64,000 nt of DNA from positions 1,881,821-1,945,820 of the forward strand of contig VXAY01003150.1 in NCBI GenBank assembly GCA_013399855.1. Reading direction: 5' to 3'. The translations under genes and the position numbers were made by a program. This DNA comes from Oxyruncus cristatus. Lineage: Eukaryota; Chordata; Aves; Passeriformes; Cotingidae. This document shows, piece after piece, positions 1-11,352 of the stretch. Each line of letters starts with the position of its first letter. Position 1 is the stretch's first letter. Under the pieces are notes generated by a model. That model was not told the DNA's origin, searched no databases, and was given only the letters and a program-made list of their open reading frames with translations.

Positions 1-1376
1 GCTATTGAGAGTATTTGTTCTAGTCCAGAAAAATAAATTTTTTTCAGATGGGAATGAAAAGTAGCAGGTTTAAAGGAAAGGGCAGTTTCTTAACTATTAT
101 TTCCACAAGAGAATCATTGGCCAATAAGCACAAGAAACAAGATTAAATAATTATCTATTTCGGCTGTTCTTTTAAAATGTTCTTATCAATTTAGAAACCA
201 TTACAAGCTAGCAACGTGTCTCTGCTCCCTTACACTAACTCAAGTAGTTCCATTCTGAGGAATACATTTCAAAGTCTTTTAATTTTATTTATAAAGCAAA
301 CTGGAATCCTGTGGTGCCAATTTTGCTGCAGTAAACTTTTAAGTGGTGAAAATTCCAAGTTCATTTTTTACATTACTAACACTTAACGGTATTAGATACT
401 GTTTTTTTAACACTTCATAGTATTATAAATTATTTTTCTAAGTCTGCATAAATAATGCTTCGTGCCTTTACAAGGAATCTATTACAATATGCATCATCAT
501 TCACCTAAGAACATGACAACACAGGAACACACATGTAGAAGGAAGTATCTATGTAAAGAGATAGACATAACTGAATTAATGGAGAGACCGTGGAAGGGAT
601 GAAAGTGTGAAGACAGATATTAGAGGGGAATTTGCATTATTTGATGCAGTTTTTTATTCCTTCCTTGAGCCCTCTCACTACTTCTTTCAGCCCTCCCTCT
701 GAGAGACCTTTATGTTATTGTAGTACTGGGAGTAAAGATGGGCACAGATCCATATCCCAGGTTGACATACCTTTGGAAGCAAAAATGAACAGGTCAAGTT
801 TACTGCTTCTTGAATATCAAATAACGAAGAGAATCAAACTACGCAAAATGAAAAATTGTACCGGGGGTATCATTCTTGCTTTTTTGAACCCATTCCCTAT
901 CCATCTTCATGCCTTGCAGTTCATCTTGCCAGCATGATTTTTAAGATAGTTTCATTTACATCAATAAGTGTTTGAAAATGTTTATTCCACCTGAAACTGT
1001 AAAAACTGAAGCAGTTATGATATCTGCTGCAAGTTTAATGATGAGGTCTAACTACAGCAGCTTTACATTTCTCACCTGCTCACACCTATTTGGTGAACAC
1101 TTATTTTAGTATACGAGCCTGTTCAAACCTAAGGCAGCCCTCAATATATCACTCAAACCATAGTAAGAGAACTATTCCTCATCCTTTTTATCTCCAAACA
1201 GATGTATTTGGTGTCCTTCCTCTAACATTCAGAGTTTAAAGTCATCAAGGAAACATCTCTGATTTTAGAGAGCAGCTGCGAAGAGTAGATTCCTCACTTA
1301 ACTGCATAGCAAAAATAACATCTCAAAGTAAGATACAGTCTTTACAGGGAAAAAAAAAGTAAAATAGAGTCTCAAC

Positions 1377-1390
1377 AAAAAAAAAAAAAA
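1377..1390 (+). repeat. Poly(A) tract (14)
   Basis: Fourteen consecutive A. No retroposed gene or SINE body is recognisable next to it. Confidence 0.9.
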
Positions 1391-3517
1391 TATTTTCTGC
1401 AGCTTTTACAACATTTTGTTGAAAATAAACAGGTAATGAACATAGTTCATTGAAATGACTTCAAATTTCCACTGCAGATTCAGGAACACTGTTCACAGTG
1501 TACTTTTTAACTAAAAGCAATGGTACTCATCCAGAAAGGCTTCATTATTTTCAAAGAAAGAGTGAGACACAAAATCTACATCCCTAGTCAGAGCGAAATA
1601 GCAGCTACCAATTCTTGGACCTGTAGGTTTAGAGATTCCAGTACTTCCCTCTAGTGTTCTGAACAGCCCAGAAGTTTAACAACTTTCCTGGCAACATCAG
1701 TTATAACTTGTTTTAACTAAACATTGTTTTACTTAAATGCTTATTTAAGTACAGTTCATGCCAGATTCTGTCCCTGTCGTATTGTGCAGGTTTGCATATC
1801 CACAGTAGTATCCTGCCCTATTTTTCAAAAGATCACATCTTATTTATAAAGAAAATGACTCAAAACCAGTTCCCATTTATTTCAAATCAGCTTTTTCCAT
1901 AAGGAGTCTTAAAGTCCAAGTGATTATCAGATTGGAATTAGGTGGTTATTCTACTTCTTTCTTTCTAGCTTCAAGTAATTTAACATATTTAGTGTAATAA
2001 AGTTTATCTCAACGTTCCCATTCATTATTCATTTAACCTGCCAGAAGCAACTTCCATTCACTCTCCATGCATTTAAGTCCCATTTTCTCCCTAACCAATT
2101 ACTCCTGAAATGACAGACCACTCAGCAGCTCCTAAAAGCTCCATTAGAACAGCCTGAATCCTTGAACCTTTAGTCTCCTTTGGAGACACTGATGTTGCCT
2201 ACTATTATTTCACTACTGTAAAAATGACTAAGAAAGATAATCAAACTTAATTGGCAAAAACTTTAGGAACAAAAAATAACCAAAACCCAAATCCCTCATC
2301 TCTGAACTTGAGGGACGAACCAACAGAGGTCACTGTCAGAGTGACTGATTTTTTGGTGCATTCTAAACCTGCAACCTGAATGTATTATCACTCTACCTTC
2401 ACTGCACAACGAGCAGCATCCCCTAGATCAAAACCAGCATCTCTGGACCTGATTGTGTTATTGCCAATCTTTTATTTTTCCTTAGGTTAGGATCACCGTG
2501 AAGAGGTTCTTTTTTTTGCCTTTGAAGGCTACATCCTTAACTAATTAAGCTACATTAAGAAATGTAAACTTCAAAAATAGAGTTGAAAAAGTCATTAAAA
2601 AAATTTTTGGAAAAAAATGCAATACTCCATGGCTTCACTTGCAGTTCAGATTTTTTGATCATGTATAATTTTCACAGAGAAATATTTAACACCCATTAAT
2701 TCTGGGCATCAGAAACTGACAGCATGTTTTAAGTCGGGCAGTGAGTTAGAAATGTTAATATTCAGAATCAGAATTTTAAAATAATTTCTGCACCAAAATT
2801 ATGTGCCAAATAGATAGCTTCTGTTATTAATGTCACTACTTATCAATGCAAATAAACAAACAGGAAGGCCAGACAGCTTCACAGTTCGAAGCTGAGAAAT
2901 GGGATTTTGTTTTCAGCCCCTGGGTGTAAGTGGACTGACAACTACTGGATTTGCTGTGGTGCAGCTGAGAATACACACTCCTCTGAACTGCTAAAATAAC
3001 AAAGATGATCTGGGAGAGCTTGTGGTTGCAGCTTGTGGTTTAGTGACTATTCTGACATCCTCCTTGGCTGGTTTTATTGTCTCCTTATTCTTTGTAGTGG
3101 TTTCAGCACAGCCAAAATACAGTCAGAGACTGGGACTCCATCTGCAACTGCTTCTGAGACACAGATGATTCGTCTCTGTAGAGCCAGGAACACACATCTG
3201 ACCTTGCTTAAAAATACTCTATAAATTTATCAAGAGCATAAAAGCAGCTTAAGATGTAGTGGGCCCTACTCACTTGTTGAATTATCCAGTTTAACCTTGA
3301 CACATGGCACTCAAATGCGAGTGTTATCAGCCTAAAAATGGTGAAACGTAGAGGGGAGTTCAAGGTAAGAAAGGGCATCCATCACCTCATTGTTCTGAAA
3401 GTTTCCCCTTATTTCTGTGCTTCAGGTCTCTATCAGAGAGCAGAAGCCCCCTCCACTCCTGTGCTGTTTAAGATGCTCACAGTGCTTTTGGAGAGAAATA
3501 TAAAAAAACTGCTTCTG

Positions 3518-3544
3518 AAAAAAAAAAAAGAAAAAGAAAAAAAA
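3518..3544 (+). repeat. A-rich homopolymer tract
   Basis: Twelve A, then AAAAAG-type units and eight A. It lies about 65 bp before the old CR1 fragment and need not be related to it. Confidence 0.85.
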
Positions 3545-3610
3545 TGGGAATACTCCACTCTGCCTAACTATTGTGGATAGGACTAAAACTAATGGGCAAA
3601 AACTGCAGTA

Positions 3611-3821
3611 CAGGAGGTTCAGACTAAACACCCTGAAAAGCAGTGAGTATGGTCAAGTGTGGAACAGATCGCCCGGGGAGGCTGTTGCATCTCTGTCACT
3701 ACAGATCTTTAAGATTAGTACAGAAACCTATTTATCAGGAGTGACACAGGAATAAAGGGTCCTGCCTTGGGCAGGAGGATGGACTGGAAGCATCCTGAAG
3801 ATTTCTTTCAGATCTATTTTT
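3611..3821 (+). repeat. Old, diverged CR1 LINE fragment (3' end)
   Basis: The stretch follows the layout of older amniote CR1 3' ends: AGGAGGTTCAGACTAAACA, then GGTCAAGTGTGGAACAG, a GGGGAGGCTGTTG segment, a CAGATCTTTAAGA segment and CCTGCCTTGGGCAGGAGGATGG, finishing in a GATTTCTTTCAGATCTATTTTT tail. It carries many substitutions and stop codons and has no protein-coding potential. Being so diverged, it is probably much older than the copy at 43259-43538. Confidence 0.8.
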
Positions 3822-6071
3822 GCACAACATTGCTGAGGAAATGTTGTTGCTCTTATTGAAATGCAGATAGCTGTCCTTTCCAAGAGCCTTCCATAATCTT
3901 GGAGCGTTTTGTGACGGCTCTTGCTATCACAGAAACAGAACGCTGTCAAATTGATTTAGTGGATCTCACCTTGTTTCCAGCCAAACACCCCCCTAAGCCT
4001 GAAAGTCAAATCCTTGAAGTGATTACCAGCCTCATCACCAGAATGTGAGCTGACTGTTGAATGGCTGAGCCTGCAGGTTGGTGTAAGACTAATTGAAGTC
4101 ACATTCCTTCTTTTGGGTGCATTTTATTACATGTTTTTAAAGAGAGATTCCTCTGATGGATTTCCCTATGTGAGATATAGATAAGCCCATACTGCACCTA
4201 CAAATGCCTGCAGTTTCTTCGTGTTTTTTTGTGGAGTTTTCTTTGAGTTTTGGGAGGGGTTTTTTTTGACCAAGGAGGTTGGGAGGGGATGGGGGAATGT
4301 CTGTGATACCCTGCAAAAGGCTCCAAGGCTACTGTGGTGAGTCCAATTATTTTAAAGATCAGTTGTATGTCAACACCAGTGTGTGAAAATCCTTTTCAGG
4401 TCAGTACTTGAAAAATTGAAATATGGAAAACTGTTATTCCTTCTCACACTTACGAGCTTACAATGGTATTTTCAAGCTTTCCTTCAAAACTAGGAGACTG
4501 AAAAATATACTTGCATGGAAAAGAGAAAATGGGTATGTTTATACCACACTGATTTTTACATATACTTCAATTATTCACAATAAATTCATAAGGTAAAGAG
4601 ACACCAAAAACCATTTATTGCAATCTTGTGAAAGTCTTCATGCTCCAGTTATGAAGTAGGCCTTATGAAATGATCACATTGGACAGCCAGCATTTTCACA
4701 GGCACATTTAGTCCTGTTAGTCTCTCCTTAGTCCTTCCTGGAAACACAGACTTTTTGAGAGAGTAACTGTAGAGAAGATTCCTTTTTCTCCTGTCATCAC
4801 CCTTGATGTTAAAAATTAGACAGAGGTGGGGGAAAAAAAGTGCAGATTATAGTAATTTTCTCTTGTGACCACCTGGGTTTGATGTGCACCATAATGTGTA
4901 TCTCACTTGGAGGGGTTGACAGACTTACTTTAGTAGCCACGGTGATGAAAAAAGCACAGGTATAAGGAAAAATGTCAAAGTTCCCATAAGAGAAAAAGAA
5001 AATACTGTTTACAGTTTAGAGAAGGTCCATGCCACAAGTAATATTTAAACTAAAAAATTAGGAATATGAAAATGGGTACGCAAAACAACTGAAAGCACTA
5101 AGGGGAGATAAGAAACACTAAATAACAAACGTGTCTTAATAGCTCAGTTCTGCTGCCGTGCTTAATAACAAAGGGGTTATGAGAGAGTTTGGAGAAAGAT
5201 TATTTGCTCAGGTGAAAAATATGAAATACATACTTGTGCACCAGGGCAATCAACGGGGGCAAGATGATCTGTGCAGTGCTCAAAGCATCCCTGATAATTC
5301 ACAGCTTGGAGCTGGAAAACTAACACCACTTCCAGGCTGAACTTAGAGCTGTTAGCAGGAGTGGAACAGCCCGTCCTGGTTCCTGTAAGCCAGCACTGTA
5401 CAGCAGAGCTGTGCTTTCCGGCCTGGAAAGGGCAGTGCAATCCCACTGTCTGCTGGTACCTGCTGTGGGGTCTTGTCTCCAGCCCCGGGGAACACAGTGC
5501 CAGTCCATCTTCAGACATCCCTCACTGCGGTTCCGAAAGCACAAGGCAGATTATTTGGAGACAAAATCTCAGTGAGACTCAAAGTCTCCCATGAGGCCCC
5601 TGAGCATTCATTTGGACATGCCAGACTTTCTGGCTTGAGACTACTGCTCCTCCTTGTTGGAGATCCCCTGCCTTGGCCATAAACATAAGGACTCCTGACC
5701 CTTCCTTCCACAAGGTAAGCATGGATTCGAAAGGACTACACCCTCATTAGCAAGATAAAAATATGGAACAAATAACCACAAATTAATACACGAATGTATG
5801 ATCTGAATATGCATTTCACCCACCATGACCTGTCATATCTTTCAATGATAAACGCTGGAAATTTCCCTAAACCTGTCCCTGATGGAAGAGGGGCACTTAA
5901 AAGGGAATAAACTAAGAAAAGTAGAGGGATCCACATAAACATTCAGGTATATATTCAGGCAGCCCCTAGGAACATCAACCTCATGGTTATCTGGATGTGC
6001 TTCCTGTTAGTTCCATTTTGTTTCTACAGAACTTATACACACATGCAAAGTGAAAGGAGATACAGCAGCTG
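3822..6071. other. Intronic stretch, no gene seen
   Basis: Complex sequence between the old CR1 and the TG-rich tract. A T/G-rich patch occurs near 4215-4295. The GC-richer part (about 5300-5720) is open in several frames at once (up to 113 codons, minus strand), which reflects low stop-codon density rather than a gene. Confidence 0.6.
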
Positions 6072-6170
6072 GGTTGGGGTTTGGTTGGTTGGTTTGGGAT
6101 TTGGGTTTTGTTTCAGTTTGTTGGAGGGACTCATTTGTCAATTGGGTTTGTGTGTGTGTGTGTTTTTTAA
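6072..6170 (+). repeat. TTGG/TTTG-rich low complexity with a short (TG)7 microsatellite
   Basis: GGTTTGGTTGGTTGGTTTGGG-type sequence runs to about 6125 and is followed by seven TG units at 6149-6162 and a short T run. No gene is supported in it. Confidence 0.85.
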
Positions 6171-7333
6171 AAGTCAAATACACACTGATACAGTGTGTGT
6201 GGGGGGAAAAGTCTGTTTCTATAAACTGAGACAAATGCTGATGGGAACAGCCAACAATCTGCTGGTAAACTATTGGGGTGGTTGTAGTTCCAGAGGAAGA
6301 CACCACACACATTTAGTCTTAATACAGTTTGTTCAAGGAGATCTAAGTAGATATCTCGGCAGAGAACAAAAACTGCCCTGATATATTCTTGAATCTGGGT
6401 CTATTAAAAACCCAAAACAAAAAAAAGGAAAATGTTTCCAAATACTATTTTTTTTCCCTTTTACTATACTTAGACAAAATACTGAAAATATTAACAGGGT
6501 GATAGTAAAGGAACTGTTGGAGATTGATTCTCTGTTACAATGGAAGACTGACATATTATACTGTAAAATAAGTTGTTAAACACTTAAACAAAATATGGCC
6601 GTAGAAGATACTTCACATTACGTCACTATTAAATGTACAACTACTGAATATTGTTAATATTGTAGCTGTATCTATTTCAGCTTTCTCCTACAACATACAT
6701 TAGACAAACTGAATTTTCCACAAAAACCTACAATAAAATTAACGATATTATGAAACCAAATAAAACTACATGGTACTAAAGCAGAAATTAAAACAGAAAT
6801 AACGAATTCCTCCAACAATTTTAAAAGGCAAGAGTCTCCAAAAAGAAGCACACTGAGGTTCTTCCAAACAGGTAGGGAACTTAGGCCCTTCAAGGGAATT
6901 AAGAGTTCAATCAGTACTTTATTATTGCAGATCATTAGACCAAATGTACAATATTATCTGGAAATGAACCATTCGTATCAGGGAATACACAGAAAGTATT
7001 TTCCCTCCTAGACACTTCTTATAATATAAATAATTCAAATCAATAAAGAAAGATAAATTAAAATACTGTCTAATGTAATTTAATGTAATCACATAAGCCA
7101 GTCGAAGTTCAGTACTTCAAAGGATGATTTTCTACATGAAAAGTAAATCACTGTTTAACGAAAAATGTGTTGATTCTCCCAATGTAAAAAGTGAAGAAAA
7201 TAATTAGGCTACCGAATTCCCAGTCAGCACAGTTTGCAGTGTCAGTGACAACAGCATGATTATCATTCCTGTAAGGATCCCAGGGGAATGCAAGCAGAAG
7301 AAGCAAAAGAACATCCACGGTAATAGAAAAATT

Positions 7334-7358
7334 AAAAAAAAAAAAGAAAAAAAAAAAG
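7334..7358 (+). repeat. A-rich homopolymer pair
   Basis: Two runs of 11-12 A separated by one G, after ATTA. No recognisable retroposon body precedes it. Confidence 0.8.
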
Positions 7359-8975
7359 GGCATCTTTTCACTAGGACTCAATCTTCATTCCTAAATAACT
7401 GTACCTGAAGATTTCACAGGTAATTATTGTTCAACCCAAACATTTGGAAGAATGAATTGCACGTGTGTGTGACAGTTACCACTATAACACAAAAGTGATC
7501 TCAAGTACAACTCAGATAACTGCTTATCATTCAAAATCTCATTCCACACTTTTTGTTTGTTTTAACACACAGTTCCTCCTTGATGAATACATTAAAAAAT
7601 AACTTGGAAACAAGTATTTTTTTCCTTTGCTACAAAAAGTAGTAACTAATTTAGGACACCTTATCCTGCACATCTTTGTATGAAGTTAGGTTTGCTTTTA
7701 GGATTGATTTTGATGCTTTGATTTTAATTAGCACCTCCCAGTTCAGGGCTGTCTGTGCTTGAATGGACACTGATTGTGCCTCCCTTAGCAAATAACTCAG
7801 TGTCACAGGAAGGGATCAGCAGACAAAAGGGTTTCATACCAAGGTTGCTGTACCCACATGCACAAGCTAATCGAGGCTTTCACCTCTAAATAGAGTTCCC
7901 TCCATAGAACATCTCTTGTGTCTGAGAAGGAAAAGGGTTCTGTGCCACGAAGAACCATGGGGCACCATGAGTGACAAACAAACCTTGATATTAAACTGCA
8001 ATTTAATATATTCAAAACATTTGTGAATCCCTCTTTAGCAGGGTATGGATTGATGCCAGTATGTGCTTTTGGGGAATATGTCTAATAAAGGTTCTTTCAT
8101 GATGCTGTAAAATGCTGTTTGGGCCAAGCACTTGGACTTAACTGCTAACTGAACATGACTGTACTCCACAAGAACAAGGATATTTATCTTACAGGTCCCT
8201 TTCCTTAAATGAGGAACATTCTTAGCATGTTTTTAACAACTCCATCTTTTGAAGATCTTCAAAACAGCTGTCAAGCCTCACTATTCTCCTTTTTCTTCAA
8301 AAAGAAGAAAATGGAACAGGGAATTTAAAAGAAAACTTACTTCACATGCAAAAGTACTCTATTCTGCTTAAGGAGCTCATAATATGTCAGAATAAGTGTC
8401 AGGAAAAATAGACTTAATACAAATGAAAACTTCTGTGTGACACACATCTATCATGCAGCAACCTGAGCAAAAATCTTCAAAAACGCCATTAAATTTTCTG
8501 TCCAAGCCTTGACAGTTATAAAGAACTCACACAGTAACACACGACTTGAGCAACTTTAAATATTTGTCACACAGCTTTTCCACAGCAAGGGAGCAGGGGC
8601 TTATTACTGAACAAAATTAACTATGTATTATTACTTTAGGCAACTATAATGACTCATTTCTATAATGGGAAATTCAAATTTAATTACATAAATATTGTGT
8701 TTTATTAAAAAATGTGTTGATAGTGGAAGCCTGCTGTATTATGCTGTTAATAATCTCTTCTGTCTTGAAACAAATGAGCAGACACATTAATTTTAAGAGA
8801 CACCTCATTTCAAGGTCTGTGGGCCAGTGGTCAGGTCCTGTACTCAGACACAGCCTTTATTCGTCCTTCACACGTCCTTCAAACTACATTATCTCTGCAC
8901 TGCAAATCCCATCCTTACAAATGCTAATAAATTCACAGTACAATCCATAACCTCAAGTGCTGCTGCCCGTGTATA

Positions 8976-8985
8976 TTCCTACCTG
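8976..8985 (-). promoter_or_regulatory. CLSTN2: 5' splice site (donor) for the calsyntenin exon
   Basis: The minus strand reads GCAG/GTAGGAA, with the GT at 8982-8981. CAG before the cut is consensus, but GTAGGA departs from GTRAGT at positions +4 to +6, so the donor is of moderate strength. The cut leaves one base of a Gly codon in the exon (phase 1). In mammalian CLSTN1 a small alternative exon is, as I recall, spliced in at this same junction; I found no equivalent in 1-8975. Confidence 0.85.
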
Positions 8986-9105
8986 CAAAGGGAACAGGTG
9001 CATCTTTGTCCAAAGCAACAAGGGGAGGATCCAAAATTACAGTGTCATTGTTCTCAGTTATGATTCCATGGTAAGATGTCTCAATCCAGGGTTTGTGTTT
9101 GTTCA
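8983..9105 (-). CDS. CLSTN2: Calsyntenin-2 coding exon (probable exon 2), internal exon of a large gene
   Basis: Calsyntenins are type I membrane proteins of the postsynaptic and secretory pathway, with two extracellular cadherin repeats, a laminin-G-like region and a short acidic cytoplasmic tail. Read on the minus strand, this 123-nt block gives 40 full codons plus a split codon at each end. It starts NKHKPWIETSYHG and continues through ITENNDTVILDPPL to ALDKDAPVPFA. NKHKPW, the TEN acidic turn and ALDKDAP are family hallmarks; the last two fall where cadherin repeats place calcium ligands. An N-D-T glycosylation sequon is present. The upstream split codon fits Val and the downstream one Gly, as expected from the family sequence (VNKHKPW..., ...FAGEIC). 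Both splice phases are 1, so the exon is symmetric. The residues YHGIITENNDTVILDPPLVALDKDAPVPFA match CLSTN2 better than my recollection of CLSTN1 or CLSTN3, and very long flanking introns also suit CLSTN2. Calsyntenin is near certain; the paralogue is probable. Confidence 0.9.
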
Positions 9106-9138
9106 CTAGAAGAGAAAAAGCACACCTAATTAATTTGG
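9106..9138 (-). promoter_or_regulatory. CLSTN2: 3' splice site (acceptor, pyrimidine tract, branch-point candidate) for the calsyntenin exon
   Basis: On the minus strand the bases just before the exon read CTTTTTCTCTTCTAG, a strong pyrimidine tract ending in the AG at 9107-9106. A TTAAT motif (9133-9129) places a candidate branch adenine at 9130, 25 nt before the first exon base. This is a normal distance and supports a live exon rather than a processed pseudogene. Confidence 0.85.
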
Positions 9139-11203
9139 TTTGTGTTTTACATCCATTTAGCTCATTTTATTTTTAAAGAGAAATTATTTAACGTATGCCC
9201 AACATCAATGTTAGCACTCAAAAGCCACCAAAAAAGCCCAAAGTACTTCATAAACATTCAAGTATCAAAATAAAATGATGTGTATTGTACTGTAATTCAT
9301 TGATGAGAAAACCAACACTTACAGACATCCCTCCAATTAAGACACCAAAAGCAAAAGACAATTTTCAAAGTATTTTTAATGTGTTCTCAACTGTCAGACA
9401 TAATTAGGGTCAGATACTTTTGAAGGAATTGCTTTCAGTTGCAAAGCTCTGATGCAAGAGAAAGGACAACCAGAGAAACCCAACTCGACAAGTCACAAAG
9501 CCAAGAGAAGGGCAGGTGAGAACATTTCACTCTTGGTCAACTTCTCACTTCATTTTTGGAAAAATATCCAAAATTACTTTTGTGTTCCGCACGTTGTAGA
9601 GGAAAAATAAACTTCTACATTTTAATCACTTTTATCAAAGCCTTCACCTCTTTTCATTTATGAAAACCAGCCTTACTTATTGCTTAAATGGGATCTCAAG
9701 TTTTTCTAGAAAAATGTGTCCTTCAAATTCAGCTCTTGAACATTTGGATATATCTGGTCTTGACATACAGAGGAAGATCACACAAAAAGACCCCTTAAGG
9801 AGAGGATACCCCACTTATCATCAGATTGTCTTATTCCTGAACCTTTTCCATGTGCATCCCTCTCACCATCCACCTCCTGGTTTTTGGTAATGAAGAAGAT
9901 ACAAAATAAAAAGGAAGGGGAAAACGTAAGAGGCTTAGCTTTGCTATGCTTATAAAGAGCATTTTCTTCCTGCAGCCACAATCTGAACGTTCTCTCTTTG
10001 GAGCTCCTCCATAAGTAATGCAATGGCGATAGATAAACAAATTGCAATTTGAAGGATGTTCTCCCCCAGGCAGGAGGGAGCACTGCACTAAGGAGTATCT
10101 ACCACACTGTCATCAAACTCAGCTGCAAAGTAATTTTTATACCTATTATTCAGTTGTTTGTACCAAATGCTGAGGAAAACGTGGTGAGTTAACAGAATTC
10201 ACCTCAAAGACAGGGAGTTGACACTCAAAGCGAAAACAAATTGAATCAGAAGGGATTATTTAAAATAACCCCTTAATGAAACCAAACACAATCCACACAC
10301 ACAACCCTAAACTCTTTCCTGCCCTGTCTTCTGTAAAACCCCAGATATCAACGAGATTCAAGGTTTTTTCCCCGCGGTTTCTTCCTTGTGAAGAAAGTAG
10401 CAAAATCCACTAAGACAACAGGGAGAGCTCTGACAACAGGCAAAGAACTGGACAATTAACAAGTTGTTATGCATACTGGATATCTGGAAAAAGCCAACAA
10501 ATACATTTATGGTAAAATGAAGTTCATTCTCTTTCTTTCTTGCTGCTTTGTTTAATCCTTAGGACATGGTGGACATTATTTTATATTCTAGTACCAATAT
10601 GGCAACTTGGAGTTCGTGTCTATGTTGCAATGTATTTTCTTTCAGGAGAAAGCACACTCAGCTTCACAGTGGTTGGTTTTGCCTGTTTTTGCAATAACTA
10701 AGCAACAGGAAGATTAAACTGGGGGATGTGTCAGGGAAAGGTGAAATGGAAAATAGGGGTCTCAAATCTCTTCATCTTGTAAGGACTGTACAGCCAGAGG
10801 AGAGATTGGTGAGTTTATGTAATAGATGAAGGCCAAAAGTCTTGTTGGTGTTGAAATATGAGAAGTGATGGATGCAATTTCAGAGCTTTGGATGGCATTT
10901 GGGATTCCAGTTTGCAGGGCAGTCGAAATATTCTGCATTTGTTATTTGAATACGTGAATTGCCTGAACACGCAGACACAGAAATGTGCTGCACTGATGCT
11001 CTGATGTGGCTCAAAGGTTTGATGGATACGTGCTGGACAGAGTAAGAGGGGATCTCTTGATTGAAGACAGTCACAATTTAATAATAATGAAATAGTAAAT
11101 AGGGATTCGCAAGAAAATGGAATCTCTTCTGGAAATAAAAGTTCAAGTACCAAATGCTTTTCATTCCTCCTGATTCTGTTAATTGTCTGAGCTCTCACAG
11201 AAA

Positions 11204-11352
11204 AAAACCAAAAAGCCAAAACAAACAAAACAAACAAAAACCCCAAACAAACAAAAAAAACCCCAACAAAACCAAACCAAACAAACAACAACAACAAAAA
11301 AACCCACTGCCACAAAATGAAACAATAAATCAAAAAACAACCAAGCAAACAA
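11204..11352 (+). repeat. Low-complexity CAAA-rich tract
   Basis: About 150 bases made almost only of A and C in CAAA, CAACAA and CCCCAAA units. Translated on the minus strand it gives a hydrophobic F/L/V-rich run inside a long open frame (10815-11393); this is a composition artefact, not a gene. Confidence 0.9.

Larger units (their letters stand above)
1..8982 (-). other. CLSTN2: Intron following the calsyntenin exon (probable CLSTN2 intron 2, 5' part)
   Basis: This AT-rich stretch is non-coding apart from intronic repeats listed separately (old CR1 at 3611-3821, A-rich tracts, a TG/TTGG tract near 6072-6170). I searched the minus strand by eye for the next calsyntenin exon, which should begin with the remainder of Gly and then EIC and lead through cadherin repeat 1, and did not see it. 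The intron therefore probably continues beyond position 1. A GC-richer, non-repetitive patch at about 5300-5720 has overlapping short open frames on both strands, but none resembles a known protein. Confidence 0.8.

Noticed and set aside
1..8975. Search for the next calsyntenin exon or the small cassette exon known from CLSTN1
   Set aside because: No minus-strand segment with EIC-type coding sequence or a matching micro-exon with AG/GT borders was seen.
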